Of a stretch of DNA of 37,104 nucleotides, positions 16,017 through 24,854 are shown one piece after another (positions within the stretch are counted from its first letter, which is position 1; every line of letters starts with the position of its first letter). Origin of the DNA: an uncultured Rubritalea sp. (GTDB lineage Bacteria; Verrucomicrobiota; Verrucomicrobiia; Verrucomicrobiales; Akkermansiaceae). The translations under genes were made by a program, and so were the position numbers. Under the pieces are notes generated by a model. The model was not told where the DNA came from and searched no databases. It saw nothing but the letters and a program-made list of their open reading frames with translations. The stretch is from contig CALJOJ010000054.1 in assembly GCA_937981665.1 (NCBI GenBank), positions 1-37,104 on the forward strand, in the 5' to 3' direction.

Positions 16017-18392
16017 ATGAAATCTTACTATAATCCATCTAATGATTCTAATCTCTTATCTAGAATATTCAGTGTAAGCTGCTTAGTAGCGCTATGCATC
16101 TTATTTCATTTGGGTGCGATTTCTAATGCTGGTGCAGAAGTCGACTACACTCTTAAATACCGTACTATTGGGCTGATTGTAGATCAGAAATGTGCTATCC
16201 GTATTTCTAGTAAAGAAAATATCGTAATAAAGGATTTACCTGATCACCCTAATATCACTTGGCTTAAGGAGCAGCATATTACAAAAGATGGTGAACAAAG
16301 AACATATATCCTCTTTGTCCCTCATCATAAAGGCACCTTGATACTCCCTAACATCCCAGTTAAGATCGGAAGTAAAGACCTGCTGCTACCGATTGATCCA
16401 TTCACTGTGAGTGAAAACCTTCTTCCTGCGGACTCAGTTTTCATTCGCGAACTATGGAATGGAAAAGTAGGCCTCCCCAAAGTTGCACGTAGCGGCCAAA
16501 TCTTTGATCTCGACCTCTTGGTCTATGTAAAGAAGAACGAGCAAGATATCACAATAATCGAGCCTAAGCTAGATATTCCCTCAGCTCGTTGGTTAAAAAT
16601 AGGCTCTCCTTCTGTAAATATGAGCCGTATCGTAAGAAGTTCTTTCTTTAGTTTTGGCTCTAAGAATTACGAACAAATAGACACCACTTATAAGGGAGAA
16701 GAATACTCAGTTAGACGCTATAAACTTCGTTTTTCAGTAGGCACACAAAAAGAGCTGAAAGGCATCATAGAATACTCTGTGAGTTATGGAGGCGGTGAAC
16801 GTACATTTTTAAATCATGTTAATATACCCATCAGTAAATTACCTCCTCTCCCAGAAGATGATAACCTCACTCATACTAATCTTGTCGGTAATTGGATCTT
16901 TAAAGCAGACCCACTCGAAAAACCTATCGTTAAAGGCGAGCCCTTTACGCTTAAGCTGCAGATGGAAGGCACGGGTGACCCCTACCTTCTCGCGGAACTA
17001 CCTCTAGCAGTTCCTGGGTTTAAATCTATGGGCTACGAGGTCAAAAAAGATAGTGAGTCTAGTGTCGATTACTGGCGAGGCACCATTATTCAAAAACTAT
17101 TACCCACAGGAGAGAGTCAGTCATACCCAGAGCTAAACTTAACCTCATTTGATCCCGCTCTTAATGACTGGAAAATACATAACGTGCAACCTGCTCTAAC
17201 TGTCGAAGGAGCCGATGAAGCACTACTAGAAACAGGACTAACCGATACCTTCCACGATCAGGAAGAGAATGCTGGTAAGGTAATCGCCCGTCCTGTGTTG
17301 AATAATCTATCGCTCATGGTTTTTCTCGTGATCGGGATTGCTCCATTACTTCCGTTTATTTTCCGCTTCATCAGTGAGTTACTTAAGAAACGAAAGTCTG
17401 AGAAAAATACTCTTCGTAAAAAGTTTAAAGTACATTGTAAGAATTTAGATAGAGCTTCCTGGAATGATGCTCATCAAGCCAAGGTAGATCTGGAAGCAGG
17501 AAGCCTCCCATTGTTACGCACATACTTGAAGCTCCCTAGCGGCAGCTCGGTAAAAGAAATATCTACAGCTCTGGAAGGTTCTCAAGAAGAAAAGGAACTC
17601 TCGGGCATACTCTCCGAATATGTGAATGCCAGCTATACTGGAAAACAATCAATACCAGATCCACAACGGGTATCGGCACTCTTGAAAAAGATTAGCATCA
17701 CAATATCCTCACTATTTCTTATCTTACCACAAGTGAGAGCAGCTAACCTGGATGAGGCGAATGAGCTATATAGAGCCAAGCAATTCTCGCAAGCTATCGT
17801 CGAGTACGAAAAGCTGATTGAAGAACAGCCTAACCACGTAAATCTACAATATAACCTAGCCAATGCGTTAGCTAAAAATGGCCAACCACACAAGGCTAGA
17901 GCAACTTATCACACGACACTATTGTTAGATCCATTTCATAAAAAGGCAAAGGAGAACCTAAATATCCTCGTTGAGAAACTAGGTGAAAACAGGCTCCCTG
18001 GTTCTCATGTCTTCAACATGCGTCCAGATCAGTACTTAACTCTAGCTGCCATAATCTGGTTACTAGCATGGATATACTTTTCACTCAGCCGCATCATGAA
18101 AGGCTTACCAACTTGGCCGTTCTACCTGTGTCTATTTCTATGTGTCCCTCTACTCATTGGCACTGCATTTTGGAAACTTAATACGAGCTACCAAGCCAAC
18201 CAATATATGGTCACCACTACTGAACTCTTACGTGAAAAAACTCCTGGCTTCCGTGACTTAAAACGTCTCCCATTAGCATCAGGTACTATTGTTACTGCAA
18301 CTAAATTTTCCGAAAACAATACGCATATCTTAGTAGAATCAGCAGACACCAAGTTCTGGCTCCCGCTCGATAAAATCACCCCGATTTGGTAA
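16017..18392 (+). CDS. BatD-BatE fusion membrane protein
   Basis: This 791-residue protein begins with a signal peptide (about 12-40) and a large beta-rich BatD-type periplasmic region to about 400, then a transmembrane helix (430-452) and a cytoplasmic-type helical part. At 560-575 lies an internal hydrophobic segment ending PQVRA, like a signal peptide. TPR motifs follow at about 577-650 (LDEANELYRAKQFSQAIVEYEKL and a second repeat), then two helices (673-690, 699-717) and a C-terminal SH3-like domain (about 730-791), the layout of BatE. The natural reading is that batD and batE were joined with the BatE signal peptide kept inside. It follows the BatB fusion by 40 bp. Confidence 0.85.
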   Translation: MKSYYNPSNDSNLLSRIFSVSCLVALCILFHLGAISNAGAEVDYTLKYRTIGLIVDQKCAIRISSKENIVIKDLPDHPNITWLKEQHITKDGEQRTYILFVPHHKGTLILPNIPVKIGSKDLLLPIDPFTVSENLLPADSVFIRELWNGKVGLPKVARSGQIFDLDLLVYVKKNEQDITIIEPKLDIPSARWLKIGSPSVNMSRIVRSSFFSFGSKNYEQIDTTYKGEEYSVRRYKLRFSVGTQKELKGIIEYSVSYGGGERTFLNHVNIPISKLPPLPEDDNLTHTNLVGNWIFKADPLEKPIVKGEPFTLKLQMEGTGDPYLLAELPLAVPGFKSMGYEVKKDSESSVDYWRGTIIQKLLPTGESQSYPELNLTSFDPALNDWKIHNVQPALTVEGADEALLETGLTDTFHDQEENAGKVIARPVLNNLSLMVFLVIGIAPLLPFIFRFISELLKKRKSEKNTLRKKFKVHCKNLDRASWNDAHQAKVDLEAGSLPLLRTYLKLPSGSSVKEISTALEGSQEEKELSGILSEYVNASYTGKQSIPDPQRVSALLKKISITISSLFLILPQVRAANLDEANELYRAKQFSQAIVEYEKLIEEQPNHVNLQYNLANALAKNGQPHKARATYHTTLLLDPFHKKAKENLNILVEKLGENRLPGSHVFNMRPDQYLTLAAIIWLLAWIYFSLSRIMKGLPTWPFYLCLFLCVPLLIGTAFWKLNTSYQANQYMVTTTELLREKTPGFRDLKRLPLASGTIVTATKFSENNTHILVESADTKFWLPLDKITPIW

Positions 18393-18410
18393 TCATTTTT
18401 CCCATTTATT

Positions 18411-20135
18411 ATGAATCTTAAATCCCACCATTCCACACCTCGTTACACTCAAATAGCTTCTTGTCTATCTGCTCTATGCATTACGCTAATGACTCCTCTC
18501 GTCATGGGAGAAGAGAGCAGCCCGAGCAAACCAGATTTCCACGCGATCACTGAGATGGAAGATGAGGCATTAAAAATAGAAGCCAATTTACGCTCTAGCC
18601 TCTGCAAAGTTTGTCGAGATGGTAGCAGCGCATTCAATACTGGCACATTAATTAGCAAGGACGGCTACGTCTTGACTGCTGAAATATTTAACCCGTCAGA
18701 GGACAATCTGCCATACTTCATCGTATTAGATAATGGTAAGCGCATCTCAGCTAAAACCGTATACGAGCCTAACAAGGGCGTGTTACTACTCAAAGTAGAA
18801 CTCCCTGAAAATAGTGATCTCGTCCCCGCATCATTTACAGCTGTAGAGGAAACTAAATTGCCAATGGGTTCATGGCACCTTTATGCTTCATGGAGTCCCT
18901 CACCCATCGAAGATGAGGTCGCTAGATTAAGCTTTGCCCGTATCCTACGTGAAGGAGCTAAGAGCTCATCACTCTTCACCATTGATGCTGCCACAACGAG
19001 CCGAGGTGCTCCACTTTTTGACCTCAACGGTAATTTAGTAGCCATCATTGGTCGTAGTATAAAAGGTAAAATCGTATCCAGCTGCATTCCTGTAACTAAA
19101 ATCTATAAGGAATGGGATATATTCAAAGAACTAGTTGATCAGACTGATACAGCCGACGCCTATCAGCCAGTAGATGCAGACATAGCCGTTCTACCTACTT
19201 CGAGAAAAGGTGAAACTTACCGTAAAGATCTAGCTGATTACCTTAACATAGAATTTACTAACTCATCGCTAGTAGCAATTTTTGAAGACACTAAGCCTCT
19301 AATCTTTGGAACTGTAATCAGTAAAGACGGGATGATCCTCAGTAAGGCAAGTGAACTTGGCTCTGACCTTACTTGTACAGTAAACGGCAAATATTATCCT
19401 GCTACACTATTAGCAACTGATGAAGAAACTGATCTAGCGATTCTTAAAATAGACGCTACAGATCTAGTTCCTATTGAATGGAGTGACAGGCCTCTAAGCT
19501 CAGGAACATGGCTATACTCAGGAGTGCCAGATACCACTAATAACCTTGATGCTGCCAGCATGGGAAGCATCAGTCACCTAGCTTCGGTCCCGCGTAATCA
19601 CCGGTCTATCGACAGCCCTGAAGACTATACAGGTATAGGAGTAGTAATTGAACATAGTTCTAATGCATGCACGATAGCAGCTATACTTCCTAATAGTCCG
19701 ATTGAAAAAACAGAGGCTCAGAGGCTGGATACGATCACCCACATTGACGGTAAAGAAGTGGCTGATAGAAGAGCACTGACTAAGATCTTAGCAACGCATA
19801 AGTCAGGAGATAAAGTTAAACTGACTCTCAAGCGAGAAGACACCATAATTCATGTAGAAGTATCTCTTACCGAAAGTTTCCCGAATACCAGCCAAGCAAA
19901 CTCCACATACTCATATGTTCTTTCCCCAAGTGCCCGCGCTTATGGTTTTAAGAAGATTATCATTCATGACTCCCCCGTAGAGTATTGGCAGTGTGGAGGA
20001 CCTATACACAACTTAAAAGGCGAAGCCTTGGGTATGAACATCGCCCGTCACAGTAGAGGTCTTACTTATGCTCTTCCAGTAGAGGTCATCCGTGACGCGG
20101 TAACACGTATGCTTTCTAAATCTCTAAAATTTTAA
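18411..20135 (+). CDS. HtrA-like double pseudo-protease with inserted PDZ
   Basis: This 574-residue secreted protein (hydrophobic segment about 13-32) carries two degenerate trypsin-like domains. In the first (about 60-230) the His and Asp sites are lost and the Ser site GDSGGP reads TSRGAP, with Arg198 at the Ser position. The second begins near 285. His is replaced by Ser314 (SKAS), Asp341 is present (EETDLAILKID), then a PDZ domain intrudes (about 405-485). The C-terminal strand resumes with QCGGPIHNLKGEALGMNIAR, so Cys528 stands where the catalytic Ser belongs. It should bind substrates or regulate the next protein but not cut by the usual mechanism. It follows the Bat fusion by 18 bp. 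Confidence 0.8.
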   Translation: MNLKSHHSTPRYTQIASCLSALCITLMTPLVMGEESSPSKPDFHAITEMEDEALKIEANLRSSLCKVCRDGSSAFNTGTLISKDGYVLTAEIFNPSEDNLPYFIVLDNGKRISAKTVYEPNKGVLLLKVELPENSDLVPASFTAVEETKLPMGSWHLYASWSPSPIEDEVARLSFARILREGAKSSSLFTIDAATTSRGAPLFDLNGNLVAIIGRSIKGKIVSSCIPVTKIYKEWDIFKELVDQTDTADAYQPVDADIAVLPTSRKGETYRKDLADYLNIEFTNSSLVAIFEDTKPLIFGTVISKDGMILSKASELGSDLTCTVNGKYYPATLLATDEETDLAILKIDATDLVPIEWSDRPLSSGTWLYSGVPDTTNNLDAASMGSISHLASVPRNHRSIDSPEDYTGIGVVIEHSSNACTIAAILPNSPIEKTEAQRLDTITHIDGKEVADRRALTKILATHKSGDKVKLTLKREDTIIHVEVSLTESFPNTSQANSTYSYVLSPSARAYGFKKIIIHDSPVEYWQCGGPIHNLKGEALGMNIARHSRGLTYALPVEVIRDAVTRMLSKSLKF

Positions 20136-20156
20136 ACCCCAAGCTTTTTTATTCAT

Positions 20157-22331
20157 ATGAAAAAAATCTGTATCAGCCTCCTCATACTCAACTTTGTATT
20201 AGCTCTTTCTGCCTCTACATCATTAGCGAATACGCCTATAGAAAGTATGATTAACCTACAAGATAGAGTAGAGCTTCTAAAAGAAAATCTCGTAGCCTCC
20301 ACTGTAGCTATACAGCGAGTAGGATCACCTGGAAGTGGAAGTGGAGTTATCATCTCGGAGAGCGGTCTCATTATGACTGCGGGCCATGTCATAGCAAAGC
20401 CAGGAGAACAGCTCAATGTGATCTTAGCAGACGGCTCAGTACGCTCCGCAACTGCACTTGGAGTATCATCCACGGACTCAGGAATGGCTCAAATAGATGC
20501 TCCTGGCCCCTTCCCATTCTGCCCTGTTGCTAAAGAAGTAGATTACGAAATAAACGATTGGGTACTAGCTATAGGTCACCCTGGAGGGCCTCAATTAGGT
20601 CGACCAGCCCCTATCCGCTTGGGCAAAATCATCATGCTAAAAACGGCAAGAATAGTTACCAGCTGTAAAATCATCTCTGGTGATTCAGGTGGTCCATTAT
20701 TTAATATGAATGGTGAAGTCATTGGCATTAACTCCGCGATCAGCTACCCGTGGAATAACAACTTCCATGTGTCTCTGGATATTTTCATTAAAGAATGGGA
20801 TCAATTACTAGCCAGTGAACATATAAATCCAAACGCTGAGAATCCGGTCATAAATGACTATAGAGACCCGATCGGTAGCCAAAGGCAACAAGCTCGTGAA
20901 ATACTGAGGCAACAAGCCCTAAAAGGAAACTCTTTCGCTACGGCCTATCTAGAAAGACCAGATTATCTCTACCCTCATGAAATTCAGGATATCATTCATC
21001 AATGGGGAGAACTCCAAGATGAAGAAGATTCTCTAACAAAAGAAAGCCTTCTTGGTATCCACTTCAGACTCGATGCCAGTGAAGCAAAAATTTCCGAGAT
21101 CTCAGCAAAAGGTCCTGCTGATCTAGCTGGTCTTAAAGCAGGAGATATAATTCATTCACTCAATGGCAAAAAATATCAAAAACTGACTAACTTGATCACT
21201 GCGATAAAGTCTCTCAGTACTGAAAAACAAAGCACGATTGAAGTCCTGCGTGAAGGTGTGAAATTACAATTAGAAATCACACCAGTGACACGATATCCCC
21301 GTACTACATTAAATAGAGCAGTTGATGTCGTTGACAATATGATGCTAATGGCTAAATCTATCGAGATAGAAAAAGAGTGCTTCCAAGACCCTCTATTCGA
21401 GGAATGTTGCCTAGCTTCTAAACCATCAGTAGTAGAGATCCTCCGTAACGATAAGCTCGTTGGACTCGGTGTAGTTGTATCTGAAACAGGAGAAATACTC
21501 ACTAAAGCGAGTCTATTAGACTCCGCTTCTTCTGTGGGAGAGTATAAATATAGTATCCGCTACGATGCTAAAACTGAAGCTGCAGAGTTAGCCTCTAGAG
21601 ATGAATCCACCGACTTGGCTCTCATAAAGACAACAGTAAAAGTAAGCGATCTTACCGCCATAGAATGGAGTGATACAGTGCCTACCTCAGGAACCTTAAC
21701 TGCATGTCCAGGTCATGACGGTCAACTCCTCGCTCATGGAATAGTCAGCCGCCCACTTCATATCAGCAAAAAACCAGTAGATGAACGCATTCTTAGCGCT
21801 ACCTCTGGTTCTTATTTAGGTTTACGTCTTGATGTAGATCATGACGAGCCTCTGGTAATGAATGTCGACCCTCAGAGCCCTGCAGCTATAGCTGGAGCGC
21901 TTGAGGGTGATATGATCATCGCTGCCAATGACTCCACAGTTGAAAACGCACAAGACCTGAGCAAGATCATCTCAACATTTCGCTCAGGCGATAAAATCAA
22001 GCTATCTCTAATGCGTGGTGACAAGACTGTCTTTATCTACCCCATCTTGAAAAATGCGATAGCTCAACCCGCAACGAACAACTTACTCACAGATTCCTTT
22101 CTCCATAACTTATCTAAAAAAGGAGGAGATCTTAGTAAACGGCGTGATGATTTCCCTCTCTGTATCTATCACGACAGTAACACCTCACCTAAGCAGTGCG
22201 GTGGTCCACTCATAGGCACTGATGGTAAAGCCTACGGCATTAACATTGCCAGAAACAATAGATTCAGGTCACTAGCACTACCTGCATCACTAGTAAAACA
22301 GACTCTAAAGGAGCTACGTGGAAAACAGTAG
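20157..22331 (+). CDS. HtrA-like serine protease with second, split domain
   Basis: This 724-residue protein has a signal peptide (1-24, cleavage after SLA). The first trypsin-like domain (about 45-215) has an intact triad: His77 (TAGHV), Asp107 and Ser177 (GDSGGPLF), so it should be an active periplasmic protease. A first PDZ domain lies at about 295-375. A second protease-like domain starts near 423, with Ser452 in the His position and Asp486 retained. It is interrupted by a second PDZ domain (about 550-628) and ends with QCGGPLIGTDGKAYGINIAR, placing Cys681 at the Ser site. The second half matches the preceding protein's second half in layout, so the pair arose by duplication. Confidence 0.85.
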   Translation: MKKICISLLILNFVLALSASTSLANTPIESMINLQDRVELLKENLVASTVAIQRVGSPGSGSGVIISESGLIMTAGHVIAKPGEQLNVILADGSVRSATALGVSSTDSGMAQIDAPGPFPFCPVAKEVDYEINDWVLAIGHPGGPQLGRPAPIRLGKIIMLKTARIVTSCKIISGDSGGPLFNMNGEVIGINSAISYPWNNNFHVSLDIFIKEWDQLLASEHINPNAENPVINDYRDPIGSQRQQAREILRQQALKGNSFATAYLERPDYLYPHEIQDIIHQWGELQDEEDSLTKESLLGIHFRLDASEAKISEISAKGPADLAGLKAGDIIHSLNGKKYQKLTNLITAIKSLSTEKQSTIEVLREGVKLQLEITPVTRYPRTTLNRAVDVVDNMMLMAKSIEIEKECFQDPLFEECCLASKPSVVEILRNDKLVGLGVVVSETGEILTKASLLDSASSVGEYKYSIRYDAKTEAAELASRDESTDLALIKTTVKVSDLTAIEWSDTVPTSGTLTACPGHDGQLLAHGIVSRPLHISKKPVDERILSATSGSYLGLRLDVDHDEPLVMNVDPQSPAAIAGALEGDMIIAANDSTVENAQDLSKIISTFRSGDKIKLSLMRGDKTVFIYPILKNAIAQPATNNLLTDSFLHNLSKKGGDLSKRRDDFPLCIYHDSNTSPKQCGGPLIGTDGKAYGINIARNNRFRSLALPASLVKQTLKELRGKQ

Positions 22332-22358
22332 TTAATTAACCCATCTCTATCACTAAAA

Positions 22359-22391
22359 AAGCCAGCAGATATCACTCTGCTGGCTTCTTAT
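22359..22391. terminator. Bidirectional intrinsic terminator
   Basis: An 11-bp stem (22359-22369 with 22376-22386, core GCCAGCAGA) and a 6-nt loop lie between the convergent HtrA and amidase genes. A T-rich run follows on the plus strand and a run of Ts (TTTTTT) on the minus strand, so it can stop transcription from both sides. Confidence 0.9.
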
Positions 22392-22420
22392 TTCTCTATA
22401 GCTAGTTAAATTTGTTTACT

Positions 22421-23044
22421 CTAGTTCACGTATCCTCTTCTACGTGCATCTTGGTACTTCACGATGCCAGACACGATACCTTCTGCCATCTTCTGCCTAT
22501 ACCATCCCTGCATACACCGCTTACGCTCAGAGTAATTACTCACAAATCCACACTCTACTAAGCATGCCGGATTATTCGAGCGCCTAAGAACAGCGTATCT
22601 AGCGTACTTCACACCACGGTTATTCGCGCGGTATTTCTTCAGCATCCCTGCCTGAACATAGGTAGCTAATGGCTTAGATCTACCTGAGTAGTAAAAGGTC
22701 TCTAGACCATTAATAGATTTCTTATACGTGTAGTTGTAGTGAACAGAAATGAAGATCGAGTTCTTAAAACGATTAGCAATTTCAGCACGTTTGGTAAGTG
22801 AAATGAAAACGTCACTCTGACGGGTGAGGTGTGTCTTATAGCCCATCTTCCTGAGCATGTAGTCCACTCTTAGAGTAGTATCTAATGCGAGATGTTTCTC
22901 ATAGACTTTACCGTAGCTTCCGCCCTTGTCATGACCGCCATGACCTGCATCAAGTACTACAGTGCTGAATTTACCACCATACGTTATGGCGGAAGTCATC
23001 AGGAACACCAAGATATAGATTAATTTCTTTTTATAAGTTTTCAT
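22421..23044 (-). CDS. N-acetylmuramoyl-L-alanine amidase (Amidase_3)
   Basis: This 207-residue secreted enzyme cuts the bond between MurNAc and L-Ala in peptidoglycan. A signal peptide covers about 1-23. The zinc and catalytic residues of the Amidase_3 family are all visible: His35 (DAGHGG), Glu49 (VYEKHLALD), His102 (SVHYN) and Glu164 (VECGFVSN). There is no extra cell-wall binding or regulatory domain, so it is a minimal single-domain form. It is convergent with the HtrA gene. Likely roles are daughter-cell separation or wall turnover. Confidence 0.93.
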   Translation of the reverse strand: MKTYKKKLIYILVFLMTSAITYGGKFSTVVLDAGHGGHDKGGSYGKVYEKHLALDTTLRVDYMLRKMGYKTHLTRQSDVFISLTKRAEIANRFKNSIFISVHYNYTYKKSINGLETFYYSGRSKPLATYVQAGMLKKYRANNRGVKYARYAVLRRSNNPACLVECGFVSNYSERKRCMQGWYRQKMAEGIVSGIVKYQDARRRGYVN

Positions 23045-23593
23045 AAGCTTTGCAGTTAGGCGTTATTTAATTCGGTTTATTCAACTGAAATTATTATCAG
23101 TATTATCAGATAAGTTAGATTTTTAGGATATGTTTACTATCTCGTCAAGATTATTTTAAAAAAAACTTAATATTTTAAAAAATTAATAAAATGAAGTAAT
23201 TAAAAACCTTAATTCGGTAATATAGAAACTGTTACGCTTTAACCTAAACGCTCATTAGTACAGCTTTTCTAAATTAAGAAGTAAATAAATAGAGTAAAAT
23301 TTTATAGCGCTGACTATAAATGAATCATGATAGACTGCCTGGCTTTTTCTAAATTACAAAAGGATTCAGCTGTGGTAAATAGCTCCTCTAGACATAGGTT
23401 TAAACACTGAACTCAACTAGCTCCTCGATAAAGACTCACTTGAGTTAAATTTCAATCATCTAAAAATAAGATAGTTAAACATAATTTTAACGTTATTTAT
23501 TATAATTATTTCAGCCTTTAGACCTAATCGCTGTATAATGCTCATATATAATCTGGCAATAAGGTGAAAATAGCCTACAGATATTTCTAGCAA
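23045..23593. other. AT-rich divergent promoter region
   Basis: About 550 bases separate the amidase and lpxK starts, which point away from each other, so promoters for both must lie here. A perfect TATAAT occurs at 23534-23539, 55 bp before lpxK, but I cannot pair it with a good -35 box. The sequence is very AT-rich with no open frame, tRNA or strong hairpin that I can support. Confidence 0.4.
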
Positions 23594-24811
23594 ATGAGCG
23601 AAAGACTAAAAGAATTTGAGCAATGGGGAGAAGAAGTGATTTTTGGCAGAGCCAAGGGATTACGCGCTAGCCTGATGAGAGTCTTCTTACGCGGAGCTTC
23701 ATGGTTATTCCGTGGCTTAGTCTCCCTCCGGCTAAACTTATTTAAACGAGGCTGGAAAAAGCAAGCTCACCTCGGCACCATGGTTATCAGCATCGGCAAC
23801 ATTACAATGGGAGGCACAGGTAAGACCCCAGTCGTAGAACTCTTCGCCCGCACACTGAGAGACCGAGGCAGAAAAGTCTCCATCCTAAGCCGCGGATACA
23901 AAAGCAAAGACCTCGAACAAGCGCAAGAGTGGCAGACTAAAGAAGGCTGCGGACTCATTAATGCCGTAGATATGCCAAAAGTAGTGAGCTCAGGTCAAGG
24001 CTTAGAGCTCGATGTACGCTATGCAGGTGATGAGCCATACATGCTAGCCAAGAACCTCGATAAGGTCGCAGTAGTCGTAGATAAGGACCGCGTGAAGGCT
24101 GGGAGGTTCGCCATCTCGGAACTGGGTTCCGACATATTATTGCTCGATGACGGCATGCAGTTTCTAAAAATAGCACACAGCATCGACATTGTCTTAGTGG
24201 ACTCTAACAGCCCGTTCGGCACAGGGGCTATGATACCACGCGGGACACTGAGGGAACCACCCAGAAACCTCTGCCGCGCAGACTACATCTTCATCACGAA
24301 ATGCAGACAAGCTCACAACGAAAAGCTTATTAAGAAGATCCGCAGATACAACAAAGTGGCTGAGATCATCGAGTGCACACACGGACCAGTACATCTTGAA
24401 AACGTTTTCACAGGTGAGATCAAACCATTGACCTTTCTCAAAGATAAATACATTGCCGCTATCAGTGGAATTGCCGTGCCTGAGAGCTTCGAAGGGAAAC
24501 TTACTGATCTGGGCGCTAATGTACTATTCCACCGCACTTTCTCAGATCACCATTCATTTACCCAAGATGACATTGACCGCTTCATGAACCGCTGCATGCG
24601 GCGAGATACTGATTTCATCGTCACTACTGAGAAAGACGCTGTTAGATTTCCTAAGCCTAAGGAGCTAGATGTGGAAGTCTACTTCCTACGTATTGAAGTA
24701 GACATCCTCAGCGGATCAGAGGTCTGGGATAAGCTGATTGCCCGTACTTGCGACCAGCCCTCACCAGTAGACCCTCTTCTCGCATTTGAGAAGCACAGGA
24801 ACTTCACCTAG
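23594..24811 (+). CDS. lpxK: Tetraacyldisaccharide 4'-kinase (lipid A synthesis)
   Basis: LpxK uses ATP to phosphorylate the 4' position of the tetraacyl disaccharide precursor of lipid A at the inner face of the cytoplasmic membrane. The P-loop GGTGKT is at 73-78 within SIGNITMGGTGKTPVVELF, the diagnostic LpxK segment, preceded by an amphipathic/hydrophobic N-terminal region that binds the membrane. LSRGY and the LLDDGMQ segment are also typical. At 405 residues it is longer than the usual 320-350, with extra sequence at the N-terminus. It shows that the organism makes lipid A. No other lpx gene is nearby. Confidence 0.93.
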   Translation: MSERLKEFEQWGEEVIFGRAKGLRASLMRVFLRGASWLFRGLVSLRLNLFKRGWKKQAHLGTMVISIGNITMGGTGKTPVVELFARTLRDRGRKVSILSRGYKSKDLEQAQEWQTKEGCGLINAVDMPKVVSSGQGLELDVRYAGDEPYMLAKNLDKVAVVVDKDRVKAGRFAISELGSDILLLDDGMQFLKIAHSIDIVLVDSNSPFGTGAMIPRGTLREPPRNLCRADYIFITKCRQAHNEKLIKKIRRYNKVAEIIECTHGPVHLENVFTGEIKPLTFLKDKYIAAISGIAVPESFEGKLTDLGANVLFHRTFSDHHSFTQDDIDRFMNRCMRRDTDFIVTTEKDAVRFPKPKELDVEVYFLRIEVDILSGSEVWDKLIARTCDQPSPVDPLLAFEKHRNFT

Positions 24812-24854
24812 CACCTCGTAAATATAGCTAAGGATAAGCCTACCGCTTCTAGCA

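Noticed and set aside
23534-23539. TATAAT box upstream of lpxK as a sigma-70 promoter
   Set aside because: The -10 box is perfect but no -35 element sits 16-18 bases upstream, so I list it only as a possibility in the intergenic note.
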